This document shows, one piece after another, positions 44,499 to 53,085 of a stretch of 64,000 nt of DNA (position 1 is its first letter; the number at the start of each line of letters is the position of its first letter). A model generated the notes under the pieces. That model was not told the origin of the DNA. It worked only from the letters and a program-made list of their open reading frames with translations, and ran no database searches. Position numbers and translations under genes: made by a program. The stretch is from NCBI GenBank assembly GCA_965230515.1, contig OZ246007.1, positions 1,240,001-1,304,000 on the forward strand, given 5' to 3'. Source of the stretch: JAJFKB01 sp965230515. Its GTDB lineage: Bacteria > Pseudomonadota > Gammaproteobacteria > Pseudomonadales > IMCC2047.

Positions 44499-45698
44499 GT
44501 GGCTTTTCAAATAATGCAGAAAATAAGCCTGATTTCTACTTTTGGCCCCGAAGTTAAGGGAATTGCCCCCTATTCTGACGATCTGCTGAAGGCACTTAAA
44601 GATGATAAATCTCTTTTGCTCAACACCCTGGATTATAAAAAAATCTATCCTGATTTTTTAATCCCGATGCAGCAACCTAATGCCGAGGCAAGGTGTAATA
44701 AGCTGATCCACTACGCTAAACCTTCTACCTGGAAACTCTGTGCAGATCAGTGCGAAAACCTGACGCATATTCAATACTGGTCCGTTTTCACCTCCTACTT
44801 TTTATTTTACATAGCCAAAAGGGTCAAAAAAAACAAGGGAAAGATAGTTATTACCGTCCACAACCCTGCTGCACATGAGAACTTACCATTGCTGTCACAT
44901 CAAGAATCAAAGCTACTATTATTGGCAGACCATATTATTGTACATTCCAATTCAGGAAAACAGTTGCTTGAAGAAAAATGGAGCGCATTAAAAAATAGAA
45001 TCAGCGTAATCCCACATGGCATAAGTACTGGCAATCATCAAAACAGGATCGTTTCAAGAGCTGCAGACCTTGAGATGTGCGGACTAAACCCAAATTTTGA
45101 GTATGTTATTTTTTTTGGCAACATCAGAAAATACAAAGGTATGCAACAACTGATAAAAGCATGGAAGAAAATACTGCCAGACCACCCTAAAGCAAAGCTT
45201 ATCCTGGCAGGACGACTGTGGGAGGGTTCTAATCCAGTTTCGAATTTAATTGCAATATTGTTAGGCTCAAAGCAAGAAGCGCAATGGATCAAATCTTTAA
45301 TTCCAGAGGCGAACTCACTCAATATCATTTTTCGACTAGGATTCATTCCGACAACTCATTTGGAAGCTTTCTGTCGCATTGCAAAATTAGGTGTATTCCC
45401 ATATACAAAGTTCTCCGGACAATCTGGTGCAGTTTCAATGGCTGCCAGCTGGGGTCTTCCAGTATTGGTCTCTCAACTAGGAGCTTTGGACCAACTTGCA
45501 ATTGACCACAACTTTACCGTTCCACCTGGCGACCACGAAGAACTAGCCAGCTCTATAGACAGAGCATTAAAAACAAATAAAGCCGACCATCATGAACTTC
45601 GAAAAAAGCAGCTGTCCATAGCAGATTCATTTTCCTGGGAATCAGTTGCCCATCAACACATAAGCCTCTATAAAAAACTTCTACATTCTGAGAATTAG
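44499..45698 (+). CDS. Glycosyltransferase family 4-like protein
   Basis: A GT-B fold retaining glycosyltransferase, acting on the cytoplasmic side of a surface glycan pathway. The protein has up to 399 residues (GTG at 44499) or 394 from the ATG at 44514, which starts MQKISLISTFGP like relatives. The C-terminal half has the donor-binding pattern FFGNIRKYKGMQQLIKAW, LAGRLW, and an acidic-helix region with QSGAVSMAASWGLPVLVSQLGALDQL. Base composition is clearly AT-richer than the upstream genes, marking the start of the glycan locus. It is tail-to-tail with the next gene, two bases apart. Confidence 0.8.
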   Translation: MAFQIMQKISLISTFGPEVKGIAPYSDDLLKALKDDKSLLLNTLDYKKIYPDFLIPMQQPNAEARCNKLIHYAKPSTWKLCADQCENLTHIQYWSVFTSYFLFYIAKRVKKNKGKIVITVHNPAAHENLPLLSHQESKLLLLADHIIVHSNSGKQLLEEKWSALKNRISVIPHGISTGNHQNRIVSRAADLEMCGLNPNFEYVIFFGNIRKYKGMQQLIKAWKKILPDHPKAKLILAGRLWEGSNPVSNLIAILLGSKQEAQWIKSLIPEANSLNIIFRLGFIPTTHLEAFCRIAKLGVFPYTKFSGQSGAVSMAASWGLPVLVSQLGALDQLAIDHNFTVPPGDHEELASSIDRALKTNKADHHELRKKQLSIADSFSWESVAHQHISLYKKLLHSEN

Positions 45699-45700
45699 CC

Positions 45701-46645
45701 TTACACAGCTTTTGATTTTAAAAAGGGACTACATAAATTGGCTATAGCTATTTGAGAAAATATTGAGAGCACGCGAGACAAAATCGCTACTGAAATTGCA
45801 ATTTCCGTTGGCAATCCAATAACCACCAGCAAATAGACCGTAATTACTTCTGTGACCCCTAAGTTCCCCGGAGTAATATTGAACACAGTTGCCACGCTCA
45901 ATAGCCCTGTTATTGTCACTAACAAAGGAAACCCTACGGAGCCACCCATGGCCAAAACACAGGCAAACAGTGAAATTGCTTTAACCACGGTTAGCACCAA
46001 TTCAGATACTAAATAAATGAAATAGCGGCGATTACTCATTAACTGAATTACGGACTTTAAATAATTTGCAAAGATGGACCCTGGAGCACCCGGTGTGTGT
46101 GACTTTATTTCTCTGTTATTTTCCAAACTTTTTTTTAGGGCCGGAAATGAAACTATTACCATCAGCAGCAGCGCCAACATTACATACCAGTCCTGATATA
46201 CCTGTGTTAGCGATTCTCTATAAATCACTAATCCCAGCACCGCTACTGATGCGTTAATAGCAATATATGTAAAGTTCCCGATCAACAGTAGTTTTAGATA
46301 GGAGCTATAATCTAACTGATACCTAGATTTTAGGTAATACGCTCTTGATAGCACTCCCAGTTTTGCTGGTGTTATTATATTCAGCACGGTAGTGACTGAA
46401 GAAAGTCCTAACCACTCTCCTACTTCCAGCTTTAAATCAAACATCTGTGTTTGGAAATTCAACCTCATCCCATGAGAAAGCTGAACCAGAATTTTTAAAA
46501 TTATAAGATATAAGAGCGATAACCAAGATAACAAAAATAGTGGTTCAAGCCACTCTTTCTTATAAAAAATTCCATAAAATAAAAATGCCGTTGTTATTAA
46601 AAGCATCAGCCAAGCAAAGGCTTTTCTATTTTGAGACAGCTTCAT
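45701..46645 (-). CDS. Flippase-like membrane protein of the LPG synthase TM/UPF0104 family
   Basis: A polytopic membrane protein of the lysylphosphatidylglycerol synthase transmembrane-domain family. The 314-residue product has seven to eight hydrophobic segments and the family's motifs TVLNIITPAKLGVLSRAYYL and ATVFNITPGNLGVTEVITVY. Members lacking the soluble synthase domain, as here, occur in glycan loci and are suspected lipid or glycolipid translocators. Its ATG overlaps the end of the kinase-like gene by 20 bases, so the two are co-translated. Function unproven. Confidence 0.8.
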   Translation of the reverse strand: MKLSQNRKAFAWLMLLITTAFLFYGIFYKKEWLEPLFLLSWLSLLYLIILKILVQLSHGMRLNFQTQMFDLKLEVGEWLGLSSVTTVLNIITPAKLGVLSRAYYLKSRYQLDYSSYLKLLLIGNFTYIAINASVAVLGLVIYRESLTQVYQDWYVMLALLLMVIVSFPALKKSLENNREIKSHTPGAPGSIFANYLKSVIQLMSNRRYFIYLVSELVLTVVKAISLFACVLAMGGSVGFPLLVTITGLLSVATVFNITPGNLGVTEVITVYLLVVIGLPTEIAISVAILSRVLSIFSQIAIANLCSPFLKSKAV

Positions 46646-48089
46646 TTGGTGTTAGTCGCTGTAAAATTAGTCCATGTATGTGACTGTAGATTTCTTTATC
46701 CAGTCTCTTTTCGTTATATGCTTCAACCACGTATAGGAGCGCATTCAAGTCCTTTATCATTCTGCCCATATTGGTCTCTGTGCAAACAGAGATGCCCTTT
46801 TGGTTTACCTCATAAGTTCTCATTGTTTTTTTTAATAAGTTCTGTTGTCTCTCAATTTCCCCATAGGATCTCTCCTGCTTCCTGGACAAAATAATTTCTG
46901 GAGCAGCATAACAGTTCACATAATAGTTAAATCGAGGTGCGAATAACAACAAAAGAGCCCCTCCTTGCACAAGCCCATCGATGAGCGCTATGTCTATGGG
47001 GCCTCTATCAAAGAAAACAAAATCAAACTCCCGGTATACCCATTTTTTTCGTACAAGATAGCGCCACCAATAATCAAAGAGATAAGCTACCGAGGCCATA
47101 TTTCGTGCAATTTTAACGTACCCCGACTGGGTACTGGCTGAGTCACTCTGAGAATCGTTTCCACGCGTAACTCCGCTTTCAGTTTTACCCACGGGAGTAT
47201 CCTTCGTGGTTAGCTTGTCCAGAATCGCCAACACTGTATCTCTAATAACTTCAATTACCTTTGAGTTGCCTCGGCTTCGACCAAAATAGCAAGCCGCTGA
47301 TTCTTTTGCATATAAACTGGATTCTTTAACCAACGAATTAGCCAGACTACTCTTACCACTGCCGTCAGTGCCAACAAAACAAACTGTAATAGTTTGATTT
47401 CGGCAGGAAGCTATCCACCTGGCAATTCGGGAAATAAAGAGCCTTATAGACGCTCTGACCGAGATTCTTCCCGCTTTAAAATAGCCCAAGATAACCTTTA
47501 GCTGTATTCGTCTAACCAATACCCCATTCGGTTTTATAAAAAACAATCCCTCAAGATCATCAATATTCTCCCTGGCAATGCTCTTTGCAGTTTCCGATCG
47601 CCAAGCAATCTGATCTGCTTTATCGAGGGACTCATAGGCTTGTTTTGCTCGCCCAAGATACCTAGTGAATGACCCTCTAATAAGGGTCCGATTAAATAGG
47701 ATAAAAAGCAGTGCCACACCAGAAACAAATAGCTTTTTATCATTCATCTCCAATGACGATTTGACCAGCCGCTCATCCAAATAGATAACTGAGCCAGATC
47801 TCAAATCACCGATCCAAAGTTCAACAATATAATCCAACCCTACAGGGTGAGAAAAGCGTATGGCCGTGCTGCTCCTCTTATTTGCGCTGACCTTTCTACC
47901 GCCCCTGACCATCCACCCAGCCTCAAGCAGTGACTCTATACAGTCACTGCCATCATTCGAAGCACACCATATATCCACCTCCAGATCATTATTATCTTCA
48001 ACAATTTCTCGTTCGCGCAAAAATGCCCATTCAACGCCTGACGTATCCAGCGAATCAGCCAGCAAATTGATTAGTTCGCCTTTAACCAT
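46626..48089 (-). CDS. Nucleotidyltransferase-like / P-loop (thymidylate kinase-like) fusion protein
   Basis: Not a named gene. The 487-residue product has two parts. Residues about 10-120 resemble a minimal nucleotidyltransferase fold, with paired acidic residues Asp35 and Asp39 (NNDLEVDIW) after a conserved VEWAFLRER strand. Residues about 232-460 form a P-loop kinase-like domain with Walker A GTDGSGKS (240-247) and a DRGP segment (FFDRGPIDIALIDG) as in thymidylate kinases. Such fusions recur in polysaccharide loci with unknown substrate. The frame opens at 48158, but the ATG at 48089 overlaps the previous stop by only eight bases and is preferred. The gene is AT-rich like its neighbours. 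Confidence 0.7.
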   Translation of the reverse strand: MVKGELINLLADSLDTSGVEWAFLREREIVEDNNDLEVDIWCASNDGSDCIESLLEAGWMVRGGRKVSANKRSSTAIRFSHPVGLDYIVELWIGDLRSGSVIYLDERLVKSSLEMNDKKLFVSGVALLFILFNRTLIRGSFTRYLGRAKQAYESLDKADQIAWRSETAKSIARENIDDLEGLFFIKPNGVLVRRIQLKVILGYFKAGRISVRASIRLFISRIARWIASCRNQTITVCFVGTDGSGKSSLANSLVKESSLYAKESAACYFGRSRGNSKVIEVIRDTVLAILDKLTTKDTPVGKTESGVTRGNDSQSDSASTQSGYVKIARNMASVAYLFDYWWRYLVRKKWVYREFDFVFFDRGPIDIALIDGLVQGGALLLLFAPRFNYYVNCYAAPEIILSRKQERSYGEIERQQNLLKKTMRTYEVNQKGISVCTETNMGRMIKDLNALLYVVEAYNEKRLDKEIYSHIHGLILQRLTPNEAVSK

Positions 48090-49170
48090 TCGACTTATCA
48101 GCCAATCTGCCCTGTTGATAGAGTGAATAATGTTTTTCCACAAATTTTTCGTGATCAAACTGCTCAGATAACTCTAATGCTGCCTGTTTTCTTGTCTCTG
48201 CATCAGCCGCTACCTGAACTACAGCGTCATGTAGCTCTGATACTATTGGCCTTATTAAAACTCCCGCTCTAGACCCCCGCAAATAATCATCAAGACCTAA
48301 ACCAATACTACTAATAACGGGTTTACCAACAGCAAAAGCTTCAATAGCTGTTAACGGCACATCTCCAATTCTGCTTCCTACATAAGGTACAATTAACCCC
48401 GAGGATTTCGATAAATCATCCAAAAGAGTTGATTGGTGCTTATGAAATAAGACGACATTGTCAGCTTCATATTTAAGTTTTAACGCCTCTAACTCCTGCT
48501 CACCCTCTGGCCACCTTCCAAAAAAATACAATCGGATTGGATGCCCCTCTTTTTTTAGCCGACCAAACACTTCAAATAACAACTCAACGCCTCTCTCCAC
48601 AATTTGCGCGCTGGTTCGAGGCCCACTTGCAAAGACAAAATAGGGCTCGGCTTTTTTTGGAGTGGGCAAGTTAACAAGATCTACAGGAGGAGGAATAAGA
48701 GACGTGCGGGTGGGAGGAAATCCGGCAGCAATATACTGAGCCTGCGCAGAATCGCTATGAAATACCAAATGATCAAGTTCAATATAACGTTCTGGAGGTG
48801 CGTATCTATTTAAAATGGTGGCGACAATATTTGTATTCTTTTTTCTACACCATCTTACAGCCAAATTTATGATGGGCGACACACCAACCCAGATAAAATG
48901 GACAACATCCACTTCTTCCCGCAGCTCCTTCTTTAGCGCCAGCAACATCGCCAGTCCATATGTAAGCTTCCTGAGCAACAAAGGCCCTCTTTGCATGCCC
49001 TTGACTTGACGAATATAGAATCTTTTTTCTTTATCTTTAGTGAACTCCAGCGAGACCATTCTGATACTGATATCATGCTCTGCACTAGCGTTATACAGAT
49101 AGTCTGCCATTTTTCCCTCCATTGAAGTAAATGGCGGGCTTAGCTGTGAACCAACGACAAGGATTTTCAT
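48082..49170 (-). CDS. Glycosyltransferase family 4 protein
   Basis: A GT-B glycosyltransferase. The 362-residue product from the ATG at 49170 (MKILVVGSQLSPPFTSMEGK) has an acceptor domain with VDVVHFIWVGVSP and a donor domain with YFFGRWPEGEQELEAL, DLSKSSGLIVPYVGSRIGDV and PLTAIEAFAVGKPVISSIGLG, the E-x7-E type region of GT4 enzymes. A start at 49185 would add five residues. It is second in a minus-strand set GT2 > GT4 > NTase-kinase > flippase-like, with short gaps or overlaps, suggesting one operon. Confidence 0.83.
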   Translation of the reverse strand: MKILVVGSQLSPPFTSMEGKMADYLYNASAEHDISIRMVSLEFTKDKEKRFYIRQVKGMQRGPLLLRKLTYGLAMLLALKKELREEVDVVHFIWVGVSPIINLAVRWCRKKNTNIVATILNRYAPPERYIELDHLVFHSDSAQAQYIAAGFPPTRTSLIPPPVDLVNLPTPKKAEPYFVFASGPRTSAQIVERGVELLFEVFGRLKKEGHPIRLYFFGRWPEGEQELEALKLKYEADNVVLFHKHQSTLLDDLSKSSGLIVPYVGSRIGDVPLTAIEAFAVGKPVISSIGLGLDDYLRGSRAGVLIRPIVSELHDAVVQVAADAETRKQAALELSEQFDHEKFVEKHYSLYQQGRLADKSNG

Positions 49171-49208
49171 ATAACCTATACTCAAAGGCCAATAAGATAA
49201 CGCTATTT

Positions 49209-50075
49209 CTATTTTTTCTTATCTTGGTAGAGAAGCGTTGTAACCTGCTCAGACAATAAGCCCATAAAAAATATGACCACTGCGCTGATAAAAAGAAAAG
49301 CGCTCATATTGGTGAATCGTCCCATCGTGGTATAGGTGTAGATGTAATATCCAACTCCGGTAACTGCATTTAAGAACGCAGCTGGAACAAACAACTTTAA
49401 TGGTGAATACAACGTTGCAATCTTAAATATAATTAGCAAAAACCGAATTCCGTCCTTGAGAGGATGCAAATGGCTATCACCAATTCTTTTATGCACATTC
49501 ACCGGGGTGTAAGCAACACTATACCCTGCTCGAAAAAAGCCCATCGTACTTGTCGTTGGGTATGAAAACCCATTGGGCAACATATATAAAAATTCACTAA
49601 AATAGGCCCTTCGGACGACACGAAACCCCGAAGTCAGATCTTCTATCTTTTGTCCTACAATTTTGCTCGACAACCAATTATAGAAACGATTCGCCAGCCC
49701 TCTGGGTTTTGTAGCCTGGCCCCGCTCATCTCTTGCTCCAACGACCATGTCAAACCCCTCATCGATCTTATACAGCAGCTTTTCGATATCGGCAGGATCA
49801 TGTTGGCCATCGCCATCCATAAACACGATATACTCTTTTGATGCCGACCGAACACCAGATTTTATTGCTGCACCATTTCCTTTCGAGTACGGGTGAGCAA
49901 CCCGTCTTATACCTAAATCATTGCATAGCTGTTCCGTGTTATCGGTTGAACCATCATCCACAACAATGACTTCTGCATCGGGATACCGATTGGTAATATC
50001 AGGTAACAGCGTGGTTAAACTTTTCGCTTCGTTTTTTGCGGGAATAACGATACTCAACGATAATGGGCAATCCAT
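49209..50075 (-). CDS. Dolichyl-phosphate-mannose-synthase-like GT2 glycosyltransferase with C-terminal membrane helices
   Basis: A family 2 enzyme that probably transfers a sugar to a polyprenyl phosphate. The 288-residue product has a GT-A domain with SIVIPAKNEAKSLTTLL, VVDDGSTDNT and the DxD-bearing FMDGDGQHDPADIE, then SGFRVVRR. Two hydrophobic helices near the end (about 213-235 and 260-280) would anchor it in the membrane, as in DPM1/GtrB/ArnC-like enzymes. It is first of the minus-strand glycan operon. It could supply the lipid-linked sugar to the GT-C protein encoded upstream. Confidence 0.85.
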   Translation of the reverse strand: MDCPLSLSIVIPAKNEAKSLTTLLPDITNRYPDAEVIVVDDGSTDNTEQLCNDLGIRRVAHPYSKGNGAAIKSGVRSASKEYIVFMDGDGQHDPADIEKLLYKIDEGFDMVVGARDERGQATKPRGLANRFYNWLSSKIVGQKIEDLTSGFRVVRRAYFSEFLYMLPNGFSYPTTSTMGFFRAGYSVAYTPVNVHKRIGDSHLHPLKDGIRFLLIIFKIATLYSPLKLFVPAAFLNAVTGVGYYIYTYTTMGRFTNMSAFLFISAVVIFFMGLLSEQVTTLLYQDKKK

Positions 50076-50201
50076 TTATTATTTACTCACTGTATTAATG
50101 GTTGATACCAAGCCGCCAGCACAGGGCATATTGGGCCTTTTTTGAAAGTCTCCTGCTTGTCGTTGCTACCCGGCTAAAGCAGATGAAATGTAATACAACT
50201 T

Positions 50202-52178
50202 TTAAGATGAGGAGTCTAAGCCAGTTTTTTGTTTACGTCTAATATACTGCTCGAACTGATTTAGTTCATTCAATCTTGATGGCTTTAAAAACCGTCTTTT
50301 ATTATTGGCAGTTTTTGCTAATGTAAGACGATCCAATGCCTGCTGATATAAAGATGCGCTAGCGAGCAGCACCGCCTGTTTTAAAGCAACATCGACTGTA
50401 GGCTGCACTTCATATACCTGATCCAGTTTTTTCATTGCACCTGGCAGGTTACGCTGATGGACGTACAGGTCTGAATGCAAATAGTAGAGTTTTGCTGCAT
50501 AACGCCTTTTCCCATCCAGTAAAGGCAGACTTCCTATATATCCGTAAAGACGGTGCAAGTCATCAACACTGATATCCTGGCAATCTGCGGCAAGCACTTT
50601 TTCAGTCAGCTTCTCTATGTGATATAGAACTCCATCGGTAAAGCGAGCGCCGCCATGTGCATTGATAATCTTGTCAATCTTTACAGCGCCTTCATCCATT
50701 TGATCACACTGAATATTCAGTTTTGCCAGCGGTAGGCTGACATCATAGGGATGAACCTCATATGCCGCATCCAATACCTTAATTGCATGATTGGGTAACC
50801 CGGCCCTTTCCAAATAAGCGGCATAATTGCGTTGCGAACGCAGTGAATCCGGGTGCTCTATCGCCCAGCTATAAAACAGCAATCCTGTGTCACCCCAAGT
50901 ACGCGCTGAGATATTAAGCATCATCGCCTGAAGCGCTATAATTACCAACAACACCAAGTTTTGGAACGCAGGTGTTTCGCTAAACACCCGACCAAGTACT
51001 TTTATCAGCATATAACTCAGAAATATGACTGGCCCTAGCATCGGTAAATAATTACGATGTTCGAAATAGATTTCTAACGGAATCAGCGTTGATTCCAGAA
51101 GGTGGCCGATCAGAAACCAACCCACTGCAAATAACAGCATCGGCTGTCTTTTTCCCACCAGTATCGCGATCAAAAATAACAGTACCAGAAAAATAGCGGC
51201 CAATAATGTACTGATTGGATTCAACAAAGACGTAGAAAGTTGAAAATCATCATGAAATAAACTCAAGCCACTGGCTCTGGGTAATATAATCTTGCTCAGA
51301 TAGTCACACAGCACCCTGGCTTCAGTAAAAAGTCTTTCCCAAAGTCCAAATTCTCTGCCGCTATAGCCACGGGCGATGTTATCCCAACTTATCATAAAAT
51401 AACCGACTAACAGTAGTATCGGGAAAACCAGGAGGATATATTTAATGATCAATCGATGCTTCGAATAAAAACCAGCCTGCTGATCACTGGCAGACAAAAA
51501 TTCAATAAGCAACAATAAAGGTACAAAAAGCACCGCATTTTCTTTCGAAAGAATGCCCGCCACACCAAAAGGAAAAAATGCCAGAGCCATCAGCAAAAAC
51601 CCTTTTACGTGGCCTTTCATCAAATAGTGCCGACCCTGTATATAGAGACTCATAGCGATCAATGAAAACAGCGCCGACAATTGTGTCATTCGCTGCACCA
51701 CATACAGAGTTGTCGACACATTGAGTGGATGCAGCAGCCAAAACGCTGTTGCAAACAGAGATATAAGAAGTGCTTCCTGTTCCTCGGTCCTATCTAACTC
51801 ACGTAAAAGTAAACGGGAAAAGATAAAAACCACTACCCCCACCAATAGGTGAATGAGTACATTGGTGTACTTAAAAGCAGGCGAGTAGCTGGGCCAGTGT
51901 TGGTCGTCGATCAGAAAAGAAAGCATCGCGACTGGTCGACCAAGCCGCCCACTTTCATTGCCAAATACGAAATTCAGCAACTTTTCCAGGCTGGTTACAC
52001 CACCATTTGCGGCTAATGTCTGTAAATTGGGTGCATCATCGAGTAGGAATGGGCCATAGATACCAGGGTAGTACAGCAAAAACGTTACAAAACAGAGCAG
52101 TACCAGCAGCAGCCCAAATTGGCCATCTTTCATAAAAGCAGAATTCAATTGTGGAATTTCACTTTTGCTTGTAGTCAT
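50202..52178 (-). CDS. GT-C-fold membrane glycosyltransferase-like protein with TPR tail, next to pilA
   Basis: A polytopic membrane protein of 658 residues with about eleven hydrophobic helices and a soluble helical C-terminus (about 430-650) of TPR-like repeats (RNYAAYLERAGLPNHAIKVL and similar). The first external loop has adjacent acids Asp47-Asp48 (GPFLLDDAPNL), and the last loop has EHRNYLP (373-379). Both are placed as in TMTC/PMT-type GT-C O-glycosyltransferases. In several bacteria the pilin glycosyltransferase (TfpO, TfpW, PglL) lies beside pilA, as this does. A role in pilin or surface glycosylation is therefore inferred; the acceptor is not shown. Confidence 0.65.
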   Translation of the reverse strand: MTTSKSEIPQLNSAFMKDGQFGLLLVLLCFVTFLLYYPGIYGPFLLDDAPNLQTLAANGGVTSLEKLLNFVFGNESGRLGRPVAMLSFLIDDQHWPSYSPAFKYTNVLIHLLVGVVVFIFSRLLLRELDRTEEQEALLISLFATAFWLLHPLNVSTTLYVVQRMTQLSALFSLIAMSLYIQGRHYLMKGHVKGFLLMALAFFPFGVAGILSKENAVLFVPLLLLIEFLSASDQQAGFYSKHRLIIKYILLVFPILLLVGYFMISWDNIARGYSGREFGLWERLFTEARVLCDYLSKIILPRASGLSLFHDDFQLSTSLLNPISTLLAAIFLVLLFLIAILVGKRQPMLLFAVGWFLIGHLLESTLIPLEIYFEHRNYLPMLGPVIFLSYMLIKVLGRVFSETPAFQNLVLLVIIALQAMMLNISARTWGDTGLLFYSWAIEHPDSLRSQRNYAAYLERAGLPNHAIKVLDAAYEVHPYDVSLPLAKLNIQCDQMDEGAVKIDKIINAHGGARFTDGVLYHIEKLTEKVLAADCQDISVDDLHRLYGYIGSLPLLDGKRRYAAKLYYLHSDLYVHQRNLPGAMKKLDQVYEVQPTVDVALKQAVLLASASLYQQALDRLTLAKTANNKRRFLKPSRLNELNQFEQYIRRKQKTGLDSSS

Positions 52179-52206
52179 TATTAGTTTTTATCTTAACCCA
52201 GATACA

Positions 52207-52233
52207 CAAAAAAGCCCCCAGTTCCTGGGGGCT
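52207..52233 (-). terminator. Intrinsic terminator of pilA
   Basis: The minus strand reads AGCCCCCAG GAA CTGGGGGCT followed by TTTTT, a strong nine-base-pair hairpin (52233-52213) with a U-run, 28 bases after the pilA stop. It separates pilA from the GT-C gene. Confidence 0.95.
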
Positions 52234-52260
52234 CTCTATTATGCTACCTTAGTCTAGTGT

Positions 52261-52695
52261 TTAGCGACAGTTTGCTGGTCGGTACTTATCATCCAAATCA
52301 CCGCCCGTACAATCCCAGGTTACCCCTGTTGATGCGCCAGTACCTGTGAATCTAAATGTATCGCCATCTGCATCCCCACCCAAATTTTCCAGCTCATATT
52401 CAATATAAGCTACAGTTGTACTACTCTGGTCAAATGTGATTGAGTCAACATAAGTACTTTGATCAGAATCATCACTCACACCCGCTGCTGCTGTCGTTGC
52501 AGGCATTTCACCCATGCTGATATAGTACTCAGAAATGGAAGCCTTATCTTTTGCCGCCAGGCCCACCACTTCAGCCACACGGGCCCGGATGGTGTAATCC
52601 TGGTAAGCGGGCAATGCAACTGCGGCCAGAATACCGATAATTGCAACCACGATCATCAATTCAATTAATGTAAAACCCTGCTGTACTTTTTTCAT
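52261..52695 (-). CDS. pilA: Type IV major pilin
   Basis: PilA is the type IVa pilus subunit. The 144-residue product starts MKKVQQG with cleavage before the N-methylated Phe of FTLIELMIVVAIIGILAAVA, which has the essential Glu5. The hydrophobic helix is followed by a Ser/Thr-rich globular domain. The C-terminus has the two cysteines of the disulfide loop (WDCTGGDLDDKYRPANCR). The last residue is Arg, so the C-terminal-Ser glycosylation used by TfpO-type systems cannot operate. The ATG at 52695 is certain from the leader; the upstream open frame is not coding. A sigma-54 promoter precedes it. Confidence 0.97.
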   Translation of the reverse strand: MKKVQQGFTLIELMIVVAIIGILAAVALPAYQDYTIRARVAEVVGLAAKDKASISEYYISMGEMPATTAAAGVSDDSDQSTYVDSITFDQSSTTVAYIEYELENLGGDADGDTFRFTGTGASTGVTWDCTGGDLDDKYRPANCR

Positions 52696-52758
52696 CTCAT
52701 TTATCTCCGTTGTATGAACGTCCTGAAAAACTGTTTTAAACCTGTCGTAATCAAGTAT

Positions 52759-52774
52759 GGCAAGGGTTGTGCCA
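52759..52774 (-). promoter_or_regulatory. Sigma-54 promoter of pilA
   Basis: The minus strand reads TGGCACAACCCTTGCC, a textbook sigma-54 promoter: TGGCAC, five bases, TTGC, with exact GG-N10-GC spacing. It is 64 bases before the pilA ATG. PilS-PilR with sigma-54 drive pilA in Pseudomonas and relatives; pilSR are not in the window. Confidence 0.92.
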
Positions 52775-52891
52775 AAAGCAAAAAATCCTTCAATTTTTTT
52801 TATCACTTTGTATTTAAAGCATTTTATTAGTATTTTTCTATAAGTGATATGAACGCACACCACACAACAAAGCGTCATGAGTCACTAATTG

Positions 52892-52918
52892 CTGTCAAAA
52901 TATGACAGAATTTGTCAG
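52892..52918. promoter_or_regulatory. Candidate PilR enhancer sites upstream of pilA
   Basis: CTGTCA-AAATA-TGACAG is a perfect inverted repeat (52892-52908), followed by another TGTCAG (52913-52918). It lies about 120-160 bases upstream of the sigma-54 promoter. PilR sites in Pseudomonas contain tandem TGTC elements at a comparable place. The role is inferred from pattern and distance. Confidence 0.4.
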
Positions 52919-53064
52919 TCAGTTGCTCTGTGCGGGAGGGACGTGCTGCATTATAGTATGCCATAATTAATGGGATACTCAGTTCATCACCATAGTGAAG
53001 TTAAGCAGCAATAATTAGCACACAATCTACACATAGCGGGATTAAGTGCTATTCTGATTGATAA

Positions 53065-53079
53065 CAGGTTAAAAGAACT
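53065..53079 (+). repeat. 15-base leader repeat, copy before pilB
   Basis: CAGGTTAAAAGAACT occurs here, ending six bases before the pilB ATG, and again exactly at 56097-56111, seven bases before the pilD ATG. It may serve as a shared ribosome-loading leader or be a duplication remnant. Confidence 0.7.
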
Positions 53080-53085
53080 TTGATC

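Larger units (their letters stand above)
52696..53085. other. Divergent pilA-pilB control region
   Basis: These 390 bp between divergent pilA and pilB hold no gene. They contain the pilA sigma-54 promoter (52759-52774), AT-rich tracts just upstream of it, TGTCA-type repeats (52892-52918) that may bind PilR, and a 15-base sequence (53065-53079) that recurs before pilD. Confidence 0.7.

Noticed and set aside
52696..52878. A 61-residue N-terminal extension of PilA
   Set aside because: The type IV pilin leader MKKVQQG followed by FTLIE sets the start at 52695, and the sigma-54 promoter lies inside the extension.
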